64,000 nucleotides of DNA from NCBI RefSeq assembly GCF_002210435.1, contig NZ_MZMV01000016.1, positions 55,845-119,844 on the forward strand. The letters run 5' to 3'. Shown piece by piece: positions 36,326 through 45,544 of the stretch. The notes beneath the pieces are model-generated. The model had not been told where the DNA came from. It searched no databases and worked only from the letters and a program-made list of their open reading frames with translations. Each line of letters opens with the position of its first letter. The first letter of the stretch is position 1. Source of the DNA: Micromonospora wenchangensis (GTDB taxonomy: Bacteria > Actinomycetota > Actinomycetes > Mycobacteriales > Micromonosporaceae). Made by a program: the position numbers and the translations under genes.

Positions 36326-38422
36326 ATGTCTGACGTACCTTCCCAACTCGTCGCTGACCGGTACCGGCTGCTCTCGCCGCTCGGTCAGGGCGGCATGGGC
36401 CGGGTCTGGAAGGCCCGCGACGAGGTGCTGCACCGGGACGTCGCCATCAAGGAACTCGTCCCGCCGCCCAGCCTGACCGACGACGAGCGCCGCGAGATGC
36501 GGGAGCGGTCGTTGCGTGAGGCGCGGGCGATCGCCCGGCTCAACCACGTCAACGTGGTCCGCATCTTCGACGTGCTGCGCACCGACGGCGACCCGTGGAT
36601 CGTCATGGAGTACGTGGCGTCGAAGTCGTTGCAGGACACCCTCGCCGAGGACGGTCCGGTGCCGCCGGCCCGCGCGGTGGAGATCGGCCTGGGCGTGCTG
36701 GGCGCGTTGAAGGCCGCCCACAAGGCCGGTGTCATGCACCGGGACGTCAAGCCGGGCAACGTGCTGCTCGGCACCGACGGCCGGGTGGTGCTGACCGATT
36801 TCGGACTTGCCACCATCCCCGGCGACCCGAACGTCACCCGCACCGGCATGGTGCTCGGTTCACCTGCGTACATCGCGCCGGAGCGGGCCCGGGACGGCAC
36901 CGCCGGGCCGGAGGCGGACCTCTGGTCGTTGGGGGCGACGCTCTACGCGGCGGTGGAGGGCAAGTCGCCGTACGCCCGGCCGTCGGCGATCGGCACCCTG
37001 GCCGCGTTGGCCACCGAGCCGCTGCCGCCGGCCAGGAATGCCGGCCCGTTGAAGCCGGTGCTGACCGGTCTGCTCCGCAAGGACCCGGCCGAGCGGATCA
37101 CCGCCGAGGTCGCCGAGCGGATGCTGCGCCGGGCCGCCGGTAAGCGGGCCAGGGGCATCTCCCTGCTCGACGGGGTACGCCGGCCGGGGCCGAACGGTCC
37201 GCGTGAGCCGCGTACCCCGGTGGTGCCGGCGCCCCGCCCGGCGCAGGGCGGGACCGGCGCGAAGACCTCGTCGTCCCTGGCCGCCGCAGCGGGAGCCGCA
37301 ACTGGCACCGCAGCCGCGAAGGCGGCAGCCGCCAAGACGGCGGCGGACAGCGCCACCGCGACGGGTGGCGCGGCGGAGCCGACGGTCGTCACCGGCGCGT
37401 CGACCGGGGGTGCGGACGCCACCGCGACGGTGCCGGCCGGGGTGGACGCCGGTCCCACCACGAAGGTCACCCCGCCGACCGGGGCCGATGCCGCGTCGAC
37501 CGGCCCGGCCGATTCGGCCGGCGCTCCGCCGGCCGCCGAGGACGCCGGGTCGACCGGCGAGGCTGTCGCACCGGCCGATCCGGACGCCGCACCGACTAGC
37601 AAGATCGACCCGCCGGTCCGCGCCGGCCGGGCCGACCCACCCCCGCCGGCCAACCCCACCGCCGTGCTGGACGCGCCGGTCAGCCCGCCCGCCGGGTCCG
37701 CCGGGGTCGCCCCCGTCCCGGTGTACGACGGGACGCCGCCGGACCACAAGCGCCGTAACCTGCTGATCGGCGCGCTGGTCGCGGTGCTGCTGGTGGGCTT
37801 GGCGCTGGCCGTCCCGCTGCTCACCCGCTCCGACGACCCGGGGAACGGCACCCCGCAGGCCGGCGACCCGACGAGCGCCGCCGCCTCCTCCGCCGCCCCC
37901 ACGTCGGCTCCGGCACCCCCGCCCCCGACCAGCGCCGCGCCCAGCCCGACGCCGTCGGCCACCCCCTCCACCGACCCGAACGCGCTGCCCGAGGGCTGGG
38001 AGATGTACCAGGGGCCGACGTTCAAGGTCCCGGTGCCGAAGGGTTGGCGGCGCAGTGTCCGTTCCGATGCGGTGGTCATCACCGAGCCGAACGGGGTGCG
38101 GGAGCTGTTCATCCAGTGGACGTCCAGTCCCAAGAAGGACGCGGTCGCCGACTGGAGGGAGCAGGAACCCAACCGGAGCAACTACGTCACCAACTACCAG
38201 TACCTCGACATCAAGGCGTGCGGCGGCTACCGCACCTGCGCGGACTGGGACTGGCTGGAGACCCGGGACAACACCCGCATCCACGTCCGCAACCGGGGCT
38301 TCGTCACCGCCACCAACCGGGGGTACGCGATCCGGTGGGAGGTGGCGGCGAAGGACTGGAACGCCAACCTGGACAACTTCGCCCTGATCACCAGCCGGTT
38401 CGTGCCGGACCGGAGGAACTGA
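36326..38422 (+). CDS. Membrane Ser/Thr protein kinase
   Basis: A 698-residue receptor-like Hanks kinase. Kinase motifs: LGQGGMGRVW (19-28), Lys42 in AIKEL, HRDVKPGN with D140, and DFG at 158-160. A long Ala/Thr/Pro linker (about 280-470) contains several T-x-x-(I/V/L) sites such as PTSKI and PTAVL. A single membrane helix (about 476-500) leads to an extracytoplasmic domain of some 150 residues starting LPEGWEMYQGPTFKVPVPKGWR, related to that of the kinase at 4216 and also without PASTA. It lies between accE and accD, which is not part of the conserved carboxylase order. Substrates and ligand unknown. Confidence 0.9.
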   Translation: MSDVPSQLVADRYRLLSPLGQGGMGRVWKARDEVLHRDVAIKELVPPPSLTDDERREMRERSLREARAIARLNHVNVVRIFDVLRTDGDPWIVMEYVASKSLQDTLAEDGPVPPARAVEIGLGVLGALKAAHKAGVMHRDVKPGNVLLGTDGRVVLTDFGLATIPGDPNVTRTGMVLGSPAYIAPERARDGTAGPEADLWSLGATLYAAVEGKSPYARPSAIGTLAALATEPLPPARNAGPLKPVLTGLLRKDPAERITAEVAERMLRRAAGKRARGISLLDGVRRPGPNGPREPRTPVVPAPRPAQGGTGAKTSSSLAAAAGAATGTAAAKAAAAKTAADSATATGGAAEPTVVTGASTGGADATATVPAGVDAGPTTKVTPPTGADAASTGPADSAGAPPAAEDAGSTGEAVAPADPDAAPTSKIDPPVRAGRADPPPPANPTAVLDAPVSPPAGSAGVAPVPVYDGTPPDHKRRNLLIGALVAVLLVGLALAVPLLTRSDDPGNGTPQAGDPTSAAASSAAPTSAPAPPPPTSAAPSPTPSATPSTDPNALPEGWEMYQGPTFKVPVPKGWRRSVRSDAVVITEPNGVRELFIQWTSSPKKDAVADWREQEPNRSNYVTNYQYLDIKACGGYRTCADWDWLETRDNTRIHVRNRGFVTATNRGYAIRWEVAAKDWNANLDNFALITSRFVPDRRN

Positions 38423-38513
38423 TCCCGGGGATTCCCGCTGGGGGTGAAATCGTTTCGCATGACTTTCCGTCGTACGGGGTATCTCTCCCGGGACGACGGA
38501 AGGAGGTAGCGAG

Positions 38514-38747
38514 ATGAGTTACCGACGCAGGGACGCCCGGCCGAGACTGGCACTGTGGATGCTCGTCGCCCTCGGCGATGTCGTCCTGCTGCTGCTCAGC
38601 GCCGGCGTGGCCGCGCTGGTCGTGTCGATCGCCGTCGTGACGGTCGCCGCCGCCGGGGTCGCCGCCTGGCGGCTGAGCCGCCGGACCGCGATGCCCACCG
38701 CCACGGATGCCGTGACCATGCCGTTGACCAGCCGGAAGAGCGCCTGA
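38514..38747 (+). CDS. Small membrane protein
   Basis: A 77-residue protein with a basic N-terminus and one long or two short hydrophobic helices (about residues 13-52: LALWMLVALGDVVLLLLSAG and VAALVVSIAVVTVAAAGVAA). A very strong AAGGAGG lies 8 nt before the ATG, which supports it being translated. I recognise no family. It lies 91 nt after the kinase gene and before the lysozyme gene, with which it is convergent. Confidence 0.72.
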   Translation: MSYRRRDARPRLALWMLVALGDVVLLLLSAGVAALVVSIAVVTVAAAGVAAWRLSRRTAMPTATDAVTMPLTSRKSA

Positions 38748-38770
38748 CCCGACGGGGTCGTCGACCGCGA

Positions 38771-38827
38771 CGGCGGCAGCCGGACCAGCCATCGACCGTA
38801 CGGTGATGACCGGTCCCGCTGCCGCCG
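38771..38827. terminator. Hairpin between convergent genes
   Basis: CGGCGGCAG at 38771 pairs with CTGCCGCCG at 38819, with additional pairing inside. It fits as terminator for the small membrane protein and the opposing lysozyme gene. Confidence 0.45.
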
Positions 38828-38848
38828 AGCCGCGTCCGGGGGGGGTGA

Positions 38849-39601
38849 TCAGGTGTTGTTCGCCAGCGCGATCAGCCGGGAGCGGTCGCCGTTCCAGTAG
38901 TTGCGGTCGACGTTGCCGCTGATCCCGGAGACGCTGCCGCTGCTGGTGTACTGCCAGAAGCTCCAGACCGGGGCGCCGGCGGGCAGGGTGCCCGGCGCGC
39001 TCGCCCAGCGGGCCAGCCAGAGCGGGTGGTTGGCCCACGGGCCCGTCCAACTGCCGGTGCACTGGTTCCACCAGCTCGTGGTGGTGTAGATGACCGCGTA
39101 CCGGCCGGTGCGGGAGCGGTAGGTGTTGAGGAAGTCCTGGATCCAGTTGCGCATCCCGGTGGTGGACAGCCCGTAGCAGGTGCCGCCGCTGTACGGGTTG
39201 GCCTCGACGTCGAGCGCGGCCGGCAGGGTGCGGCTGTCCGCCGACCAGGCCCCGCCGTTGCTGGCGAGGTAGCCGGCCTGGGTGGCGCCGGAGGAGATGT
39301 TCGGCCGGGCGAAGTGGTAGGCCCCCCGGATCACCCCGGCGTTGTACGCGTTGACGTAGTTGGCGTTGAAGTTCGGGTCCTTGTAGCTCGAACCCTCGGT
39401 GGCCTTGATGTAGGCGAACTCGATCCCGGCGTTGCGGACACTGGTCCAGTTGATGGAGCCCTGGTAGTGGGAGACGTCGACGCCGGCGGTGGTGGCGGCG
39501 GCCGCGGGTCCGGCCGTGACGACGAGGGCCGCGGCCGCGGTGGCGGCCACGGTGAGACCGGCGGCGAACAGCCGGCGCAACGACACACTGGTACGGGTCA
39601 T
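38849..39601 (-). CDS. Secreted GH25 lysozyme
   Basis: A 250-residue N-acetylmuramidase of glycoside hydrolase family 25 that cleaves peptidoglycan glycans. A signal peptide (about 1-37, with LFAAGLTVAATAAAALVVTAG) precedes the domain, which starts GVDVSHYQGSINW (D42) and includes the catalytic carboxylates in ALDVEANP (D131, E133). The rest, WLARWASAPG and FWQYTSSG, is typical GH25. The ATG at 39601 has GGAGGAATCC upstream. No cell-wall-binding domain follows. It may function in growth, in remodelling or against other bacteria. Confidence 0.92.
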   Translation of the reverse strand: MTRTSVSLRRLFAAGLTVAATAAAALVVTAGPAAAATTAGVDVSHYQGSINWTSVRNAGIEFAYIKATEGSSYKDPNFNANYVNAYNAGVIRGAYHFARPNISSGATQAGYLASNGGAWSADSRTLPAALDVEANPYSGGTCYGLSTTGMRNWIQDFLNTYRSRTGRYAVIYTTTSWWNQCTGSWTGPWANHPLWLARWASAPGTLPAGAPVWSFWQYTSSGSVSGISGNVDRNYWNGDRSRLIALANNT

Positions 39602-39614
39602 GGATTCCTCCAGG

Positions 39615-39638
39615 GACGCCAATCGATTGACGCCAATC
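39615..39638 (-). promoter_or_regulatory. Direct repeat upstream of the lysozyme gene
   Basis: GACGCCAATC occurs at 39615-39624 and again at 39629-39638, 14 nt apart, just upstream of the ribosome-binding site. A GAAACTTTC palindrome follows at 39677-39685. Both could be binding sites; the regulator is unknown. Confidence 0.35.
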
Positions 39639-39764
39639 TTTGGAGATTCCTGCCCTTGATCGCAAGAGGTCCTAAGGAAACTTTCATCGACAACGGTCGA
39701 GTTGACGTACGGTGATCCGAACCGGTCAGGGCAGGTCGGAGGTGGTATCAGGCAGCGGATCGGC

Positions 39765-40316
39765 TCAGCGCAGCGTGGCCGGGTCGAGCTGCCACCGGAA
39801 CGGTTCGGCCAGGGTCAGCGTCTCGCCGGCCTTCGCGACCTGGTCCTCCACGTAGTGCCTGCCGTCGAGCCGGTGGAGCCGCAACGAGTGGGCGTCACCG
39901 TCCTGCTCGACCAGCAGGTACCACGGGATGCCGGCGAGCGCGTAGAGCTGCATCTTGACCAGACGGTCGGCGGCGGCGTTGCCCGGGGAGACGATCTCGC
40001 AGACCAGCGCGACCTCACCGGCCTCGACCACCGTGCCCTCGTCGTCGGTGTCGGCGACCACCACGTCGGGAATGACGATCCGGTCCACCCCGAGCCGCAC
40101 GTTCACCGCCTCGAACACCAGCAGACCGAGGGGCCGGGCGGCTGGCCGAAGACTGTCGACAAGGCTCCACGACACCAACTGGTGCCGCTTGCTCGGAGCA
40201 GGGCTCACGATCAGGCTCCCGTCGAGCAGTTCGATCCGGTTGGGGGTGTCGGCCATGGCGAGGTAGTCGGCCTCGGTCCAGAGGCCGACGTGGTGTTCCA
40301 GAGGAGCCGCGCTCAC
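39765..40316 (-). CDS. Uma2 family (DUF820) endonuclease-fold protein
   Basis: A 183-residue protein of the Uma2/DUF820 family, which has a PD-(D/E)XK nuclease fold and is very abundant in actinomycetes and cyanobacteria. Typical segments are [39 protein letters not shown] (fold Asp), [10 protein letters not shown] (fold Glu) and [17 protein letters not shown] (fold Lys). Nuclease activity is expected but its function in the cell is not known. Confidence 0.88.
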   Translation of the reverse strand: MSAAPLEHHVGLWTEADYLAMADTPNRIELLDGSLIVSPAPSKRHQLVSWSLVDSLRPAARPLGLLVFEAVNVRLGVDRIVIPDVVVADTDDEGTVVEAGEVALVCEIVSPGNAAADRLVKMQLYALAGIPWYLLVEQDGDAHSLRLHRLDGRHYVEDQVAKAGETLTLAEPFRWQLDPATLR

Positions 40317-40416
40317 CGGCCCTCACCTCCCGCTCCGCTCGCCGCCCGGTCAGTCTCACACGATACGAGGCGACGACCGTCGAGCGACACGATCCGGCCG
40401 GGTAGGCTCCCCGGCC

Positions 40417-41160
40417 ATGGTGTCGATCGACGGGCTGGGCGACCTCTGGGACCGGCTGTTCAGTGCCCAACCCGACCCGCCGCCCCTGCTGGTGGTGCTC
40501 ACCGCCCTGGCCGCGCTGGCGGTCGTCGCGGTCCGGTCGACCTGGCGGGTCGCCCGCAACGCGGTGACCATCGCCCACGAGGGGGGCCACGCCCTGGCGG
40601 CGCTGCTCACCGGGCGGCGGCTGCACGGCATCCGGCTGCACTCGGACACCTCCGGCCTCACCCTCAGCGCCGGCCGCCCCACCGGCCCCGGCATGATCCT
40701 CACCCTGCTCGCCGGGTACGTCGCGCCGTCCCTGGTCGGCCTGGGCGGCGCCTGGCTGCTCGGCGGCAACCGGATCACCCTGCTGCTCTGGGTCGCGGTC
40801 GCGCTGCTGCTCGCCATGCTGCTGCTCGTCCGCAACGTGTTCGGGGTGCTGTCCCTGCTGGTCACCGGCGGGGTGGTGCTCGTCGTCTCCTGGTACGCCA
40901 CCCCGCAGGTGCAGGCCGTGTTCGCCTGGACCTCGGTCTGGTTCCTGCTGATCGGCGGCGTCCGGCCGGTCTTCGAGCTGCAACGACTGCGCAGCCGGGG
41001 CCGGATGCCCGAGTCCGACGCCGACCAGTTGGCCCACCTGACGCCCTTCCCGGCGCTGCTCTGGGTGCTCGTCTTCGGGCTGGTCAACCTGTTCGCCCTC
41101 GCCGTCGGCGCGGTCCTGCTCGCCGGCCCGCTGCTCGCCGAGGCCGGCATCCCGCTCTGA
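40417..41160 (+). CDS. M50-family membrane metalloprotease
   Basis: A 247-residue protein with six or so predicted membrane helices and the zinc motif HEGGH (54-58) within TIAHEGGHALAALLTGRRL. The spacing fits the M50B-like peptidase family (a site-2 protease relative), where the second ligand is not visible by eye. A TAGGCT box lies 8 nt before the ATG. It is alone between the Uma2 gene and the reductase gene. The substrate is unknown; regulated intramembrane proteolysis is possible. Confidence 0.83.
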   Translation: MVSIDGLGDLWDRLFSAQPDPPPLLVVLTALAALAVVAVRSTWRVARNAVTIAHEGGHALAALLTGRRLHGIRLHSDTSGLTLSAGRPTGPGMILTLLAGYVAPSLVGLGGAWLLGGNRITLLLWVAVALLLAMLLLVRNVFGVLSLLVTGGVVLVVSWYATPQVQAVFAWTSVWFLLIGGVRPVFELQRLRSRGRMPESDADQLAHLTPFPALLWVLVFGLVNLFALAVGAVLLAGPLLAEAGIPL

Positions 41161-41284
41161 CCCCGGTGCGGCATCCCGCTTCGACCGGGCGGCCACTCCG
41201 CGCCGACCGGGAGCGGGCCCGGGTGACCGGTGGCACCCCGACCTCGGGTCGCCGACCTGGGCGGATGCGGGCAGAATCGGTCGG

Positions 41285-42277
41285 ATGCGATACCTGGTCA
41301 TCGGAGCGGGCGCGGTCGGCGGCACCATCGGCGTACTGCTGGGGGAGGCCGGCCGGGACGTGACGCTGGTGGCGCGCGGGCCGCACCTGGCGGCGATCCG
41401 GCGCGACGGGCTCACCCTGCGTACCCCCGAGCGGGCGGTGACCTGGCGGGGGCCGGCCACCGACGGGCCGGGGACCGAGCCGCTGCCCGCCGACACCGTC
41501 CTGGTGCTGACGGTCAAGTCGCAGCACACCTGGGCGGCCCTGGACACCTGGGTGGACGCCCCGGTCGCCGGGGGCGGTACGGCGGGACAGCGGCTGCCCC
41601 TGTTCACCGCGCAGAACGGGGTGGCCAACGAGCCCACCGCGCTGCGGCTGTTCGCCCACGTGCATCCGGTCTGCGTGTGGCTGCCGGCCACCCACCTCGA
41701 CCCGGGCGTGGTGATCGCCAGCGGTCACCCGTACCCGGGGATGTTGCACGTGGGCCGTTACCCGGGCGGTGCCGACGAGGTCGACGCGGCGGTGGCGGCG
41801 GACCTGACCGCCGCCGGGTTCCTCGCCCCCGTCCGGGACGACGTGATGCGGTGGAAGTACGGCAAGCTGCTCAACAACCTCGGCAACGGGGTGCAGGCCC
41901 TGTTCGGCGCCGGCCTGCCGGACTGGCTGCTAGACCGGGTCCGGGCCGAGGGGGTCGCCGTGCTCGCCGCCGCTGGCATCGCCCACCCCTCCGACGAGGA
42001 GGAACGCGCCGAACGCGGGGACCGGGTCGGCACCCGGCCGGTCGACGGGCAACCGCGCAGCGGCAGTTCCACCTGGCAGAGCCTGACCCGGGCGGCCGGC
42101 AGCACCGAGGTCGACCACCTCAACGGCGAGATCGTGCTGCTCGGCCGCCGGTACGGGGTGCCCACGCCGGCCAACGCCGCCGTGCAGACGGCGGTCCGGC
42201 GGCTGGCCCGGGAACGCCTCCCCGCCGGCACCTTCCCGCTCGCCGAGCTGACCGACCTGCTCGACGGGGCAGAATGA
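41285..42277 (+). CDS. Ketopantoate-reductase-like protein (PanE/ApbA family)
   Basis: A 330-residue NADP-dependent reductase of the 2-dehydropantoate 2-reductase family. The Rossmann motif is at the N-terminus (LVIGAGAVGGTIGVLLGEAG), the ALTVKSQHT-type loop near residue 80 contains the substrate Lys, and NAVANEPTALR and KYGKLLNNLGNGVQALFG follow. In pathway terms it would make pantoate for coenzyme A. PanE-family members also act on other 2-oxoacids, so pantothenate function is not certain. CAGAAT lies 7 nt before the ATG, a possible -10. Confidence 0.82.
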   Translation: MRYLVIGAGAVGGTIGVLLGEAGRDVTLVARGPHLAAIRRDGLTLRTPERAVTWRGPATDGPGTEPLPADTVLVLTVKSQHTWAALDTWVDAPVAGGGTAGQRLPLFTAQNGVANEPTALRLFAHVHPVCVWLPATHLDPGVVIASGHPYPGMLHVGRYPGGADEVDAAVAADLTAAGFLAPVRDDVMRWKYGKLLNNLGNGVQALFGAGLPDWLLDRVRAEGVAVLAAAGIAHPSDEEERAERGDRVGTRPVDGQPRSGSSTWQSLTRAAGSTEVDHLNGEIVLLGRRYGVPTPANAAVQTAVRRLARERLPAGTFPLAELTDLLDGAE

Positions 42278-42313
42278 CCGGCTGACCACGCAACCCACCG
42301 GGGCGCGGCACGC

Positions 42314-42847
42314 GTGTCACAGGCGACCGCCACGGGGGAGGTAACCAGGGTGCCGGACGTCGACGGCTTCGACGAGTTCTACCGGGGCAGCCGGCAACGG
42401 CTGCTCGGCTTCGTCTACGCGCTCACCGGCAACCTGGCCGAGGCGCAGGACGCCGTGCAGGAGGCGTACATCCGGGCCTGGCAACGCTGGGCGACGGTGA
42501 GCGGCTACGACGACCCGGAAGCCTGGGTACGCGTGGTGGCCTCCCGGATCGCGGTGAGCAGGTGGCGCAGCCTGCGCAGCCGGGCCCGCGCCTACCTGCG
42601 GCACGGGGTGACGACCGAGAGCGTGCCCGGCCCCGGCACCGAAACCCTGGAGGTGGTCGCCGCCCTGCGGCAACTGCCCGAGGAGCAGCGCACCGCGCTC
42701 GCCCTCTACTACCTGCTCGGCATGCCCGTGGCCGAGGTGGCCCGGGAGACCGCCGCCCCGGTGGGCACGGTCAAGGCCCGGCTCTCCCGGGGGCGTGCCG
42801 CGCTCGCCGGGCTGCTCGCCGGTGGCGACCTGGAGGAGGTCCGATGA
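42314..42847 (+). CDS. ECF sigma factor (SigE-family type)
   Basis: A 177-residue extracytoplasmic-function sigma factor: sigma2 (FDEFYRGSRQRLLGFVYALTG, AEAQDAVQEAYIRAWQRW) and sigma4 (LRQLPEEQRTALALYYLLGM, EVARETAAPVGTVKARLSRGRAAL). It is of the short actinobacterial group usually called SigE/SigM-like, with its regulator encoded next. The GTG start follows PanE by 37 nt. It overlaps the next gene by ATGA, so the two are produced together. Confidence 0.9.
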   Translation: MSQATATGEVTRVPDVDGFDEFYRGSRQRLLGFVYALTGNLAEAQDAVQEAYIRAWQRWATVSGYDDPEAWVRVVASRIAVSRWRSLRSRARAYLRHGVTTESVPGPGTETLEVVAALRQLPEEQRTALALYYLLGMPVAEVARETAAPVGTVKARLSRGRAALAGLLAGGDLEEVR

Positions 42848-43752
42848 GTGAGGAGCTGACCTTCGTCGACCGGCTGCACCGGGACCTACGCGAGGTCCGC
42901 TGGCCCGAGCCGGCGGAGCTGCGGGCCCGCGCCCGCCGCCGCAGCCGCCGTACGGCGGTGCTGTCGACGGTGACGGTGCTCGTCGTGCTGGCCGGTGCCG
43001 CCGTGGCGGTACGGGAACGGCCCACCGGGCCGGCGACGCCCACCGCCCCGGTCGCGGCCCCCGGGTCCGCCCCCGCGTCGGCCCCGGCGCGGACGGAGAT
43101 CCCCCTCGACGCCCTGCTGACCCCCGCCGACCTGCCCACGAAGACCGGCGAGCGGCTCGGCGACACCGGCCTGGGGGAGGCCGTCCGGATCGACCCGCTG
43201 CTCGAATCGTGTGGGCGGGAACGCGACGTCAGCGCCCAACTGTCGGTGTCCCGCGCCTCCCGGTCGCAGACCCTGCTCCGCCCGACGACCCGGGCCGGCC
43301 AGCCGGCCACGCCCGTGCTCAGCCAGGACGTCTACCGCATCGAGCTGGCCCGGGGGCGGTGGCTGTTCGGCGAGATCGACCGGCTGCTCAACGCCTGCGC
43401 CGAGTGGACCCTCAACGCGTCCACGCTCGCCGCCGACCAGCAGCCGGTGGCCACCGAACAGGAGCACCACTGGGAGCCGGCGGCGCGGGACTTCGCCGGT
43501 GACCAGTCGGTGCTGCTGCGGCACGTCGCGTCGCAGCCCCGGGCGCAGACCGGCGGGCGACCGGTCGGCGCGGCGGCGAGCGTCGAGACCACCCTGGTGG
43601 TCCGGGTCGGTGACCTGGTCACCGTGGTGGTGCCCGCCCCGGACACGGTCGCCGAGGGGGTCGACGACACCGGGATGAGCCAGCAGGACCTGCTCGGGCT
43701 GGGCGGGACCGCCGCGAAACGCCTCTGCCCGGCCGCCGACGCCCCCTGCTGA
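42844..43752 (+). CDS. Membrane protein partner of the ECF sigma factor
   Basis: A 302-residue protein with a short cytoplasmic N-terminus (about 1-40, RLHRDLREVRWPEPAELRARARRR), one membrane helix (TAVLSTVTVLVVLAGAAVAV) and a large extracytoplasmic domain. The placement (ATGA overlap with the sigma gene) and topology suggest an anti-sigma factor or sensor, but no zinc-binding anti-sigma motif (HxxxCxxC) is visible. The external part shows paired cysteines. Function is inferred from context only. Confidence 0.68.
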   Translation: MSEELTFVDRLHRDLREVRWPEPAELRARARRRSRRTAVLSTVTVLVVLAGAAVAVRERPTGPATPTAPVAAPGSAPASAPARTEIPLDALLTPADLPTKTGERLGDTGLGEAVRIDPLLESCGRERDVSAQLSVSRASRSQTLLRPTTRAGQPATPVLSQDVYRIELARGRWLFGEIDRLLNACAEWTLNASTLAADQQPVATEQEHHWEPAARDFAGDQSVLLRHVASQPRAQTGGRPVGAAASVETTLVVRVGDLVTVVVPAPDTVAEGVDDTGMSQQDLLGLGGTAAKRLCPAADAPC

Positions 43753-43797
43753 CCGGTCCGTGTGGACCCTGGCCGGGCCTGCCCGGCCGCCCTGTCC

Positions 43798-43833
43798 GCG
43801 CCGGCCCGCCAACGACGCGCGGCGGGCCGGCGC
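43798..43833. terminator. Bidirectional terminator, sigma operon and accD
   Basis: A perfect 13-bp stem (43798-43810 with 43821-43833, GCGCCGGCCCGCC) with a 10-nt loop lies between the convergent sigma-partner and accD genes. Confidence 0.65.
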
Positions 43834-43853
43834 GCGGCCGGCGGGCCGCCCGG

Positions 43854-45434
43854 CTACAGCGGGATGTTGCCGTGCTTCTTCGGCGGCAACGTCTCCCGCT
43901 TGGTCCGCAGCACCCGCAGCGCCCGGACGATCTGGGTCCGGGTCTCGTGCGGCGGGATCACCGCGTCGACGTAGCCGCGTTCGGCGGCGACGTACGGGTT
44001 GGCCAGGGTGTCCTCGTACTCGGCGATCCGCTCGGCGCGGACGGCGGCCGGGTCCTCGGCGGCGGCCAGCTCCTGCCGGTAGAGGATGTTCACCGCGCCC
44101 TGCGCGCCCATCACCGCGATCTGCGCCGTCGGCCAGGCGAAGTTCAGGTCCGCCCCGAGGTGCTTGGAGCCCATCACGTCGTACGCCCCGCCGTACGCCT
44201 TGCGGGTGATCACGGTGACCTTCGGGACGGTCGCCTCGGCGTACGCGTAGAGGAGCTTCGCGCCCCGGCGGATGATGCCGTCCCACTCCTGGCCGGTGCC
44301 GGGCAGGAACCCGGGAACGTCCACGAAGGTCAGCACCGGGATGTTGAACGCGTCGCAGGTGCGTACGAACCGGGCGGCCTTCTCGGAGGCGGCGATGTCC
44401 AGGGTGCCGGCGAAGTGCATCGGCTGGTTGGCGACCACCCCGACGGGACGGCCCTCGACCCGGCCGTAGCCGACCACGATGTTCTGCGCGTAGAGCGGCT
44501 GCACCTCCAGGAACTCGCCGTCGTCGAGGACGTGCTCGATGATCCGGTGCATGTCGTACGGCTGGTTGGCCGAGTCGGGGATCAGCGTGTCGAGTTCCCG
44601 GTCGGCGTCGGTGACGTCGAGGTCGGCCGGGGCGTCGAGGACCACCGGCTCGTCGAGGTTGTTCGACGGCAGGTAGGACAGCAGCGCCTTGACGTAGTCG
44701 ACCGCGTCGTCCTCGTCGGTGGCGAGGTAGTGCGCGTTGCCGCTGCGCGTGTTGTGGGTACGCGCGCCGCCCAGTTCCTCCATCGCCACGTCCTCGCCGG
44801 TGACCGTCTTGATGACGTCCGGCCCGGTGATGAACATGTGCGAGGTCTGGTCGACCATCACGGTGAAGTCGGTGACCGCCGGGGAGTAGACCGCGCCGCC
44901 CGCGCACGGGCCCATGATCAGGGAGATCTGCGGGACGACCCCGCTGGCCCGCACGTTGCGGAAGAAGATCTCGCCGTAGAGGCCGAGCGAGACGACACCC
45001 TCCTGGATGCGCGCCCCGCCGGAGTCGTTGATCCCGACCACCGGGCAACCGATCTTCATGGCCAGGTCCATCACCTTGACGATCTTTTCGCCGAAGACCT
45101 CGCCGAGGGAGCCGCCGAAGACCGTGAAGTCCTGCGCGAAGACGCAGACCTGCCGGCCGTCGACGGTGCCGTAGCCGGTGACCACCCCGTCGCCGTACGG
45201 GCGGGTGCGGTCCAGCCCGAAGTTGGTGGACCGGTGCCTGGCGAACTCGTCCAACTCGACGAAGGAGCCCTCGTCCAGGAGCATGTCGATCCGCTCCCGG
45301 GCGGTCTTCTTGCCCCGCGCGTGCTGCTTCTCGACGCCGCGTGCGCCCGCGTGCACCGCCTCGTCGACCCGGCGCTCCAGGTCCGCCAGCTTGCCCGCGG
45401 TGCTGTGGATGTTGGTCCCGGTCTCGGTAGTCAC
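43854..45434 (-). CDS. accD: Acyl-CoA carboxylase beta subunit
   Basis: A 526-residue carboxyltransferase of the AccD/PccB type, which transfers CO2 from biotin to acetyl- or propionyl-CoA. Two crotonase-like halves are visible, with motifs [18 protein letters not shown], the acyl-CoA oxyanion region [19 protein letters not shown] and the carboxybiotin loop [19 protein letters not shown] followed by [19 protein letters not shown]. AccD5/PccB-type actinobacterial enzymes of this length prefer propionyl-CoA; specificity here is inferred. The GTG start has TATATT ending 6 nt upstream (leaderless). It is divergent from birA. The alpha and epsilon subunits are elsewhere in the window. Confidence 0.92.
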   Translation of the reverse strand: MTTETGTNIHSTAGKLADLERRVDEAVHAGARGVEKQHARGKKTARERIDMLLDEGSFVELDEFARHRSTNFGLDRTRPYGDGVVTGYGTVDGRQVCVFAQDFTVFGGSLGEVFGEKIVKVMDLAMKIGCPVVGINDSGGARIQEGVVSLGLYGEIFFRNVRASGVVPQISLIMGPCAGGAVYSPAVTDFTVMVDQTSHMFITGPDVIKTVTGEDVAMEELGGARTHNTRSGNAHYLATDEDDAVDYVKALLSYLPSNNLDEPVVLDAPADLDVTDADRELDTLIPDSANQPYDMHRIIEHVLDDGEFLEVQPLYAQNIVVGYGRVEGRPVGVVANQPMHFAGTLDIAASEKAARFVRTCDAFNIPVLTFVDVPGFLPGTGQEWDGIIRRGAKLLYAYAEATVPKVTVITRKAYGGAYDVMGSKHLGADLNFAWPTAQIAVMGAQGAVNILYRQELAAAEDPAAVRAERIAEYEDTLANPYVAAERGYVDAVIPPHETRTQIVRALRVLRTKRETLPPKKHGNIPL

Positions 45435-45440
45435 CCTGGG

Positions 45441-45446
45441 AATATA
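45441..45446 (-). promoter_or_regulatory. -10 box of accD
   Basis: Minus-strand TATATT ends 6 nt before the GTG at 45434, the same box and spacing as in the HigBA-type module. Confidence 0.5.
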
Positions 45447-45532
45447 ACGATGGTTCAGGCCGACGCCGCTGTGCAGTACGCCTCAGTGGCCTGCGCCGGA
45501 GGCGGGCCGGGCGGTGGTGTCGGGCCGGGCCG

Positions 45533-45538
45533 TAGGCT
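45533..45538 (+). promoter_or_regulatory. -10 box of birA
   Basis: TAGGCT ends 6 nt before the ATG at 45545, a leaderless arrangement. Confidence 0.45.
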
Positions 45539-45544
45539 GGCGGG

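Noticed and set aside
42844..43752. Zinc-binding anti-sigma factor
   Set aside because: The HxxxCxxC motif is absent, so only a context-based partner role is given.
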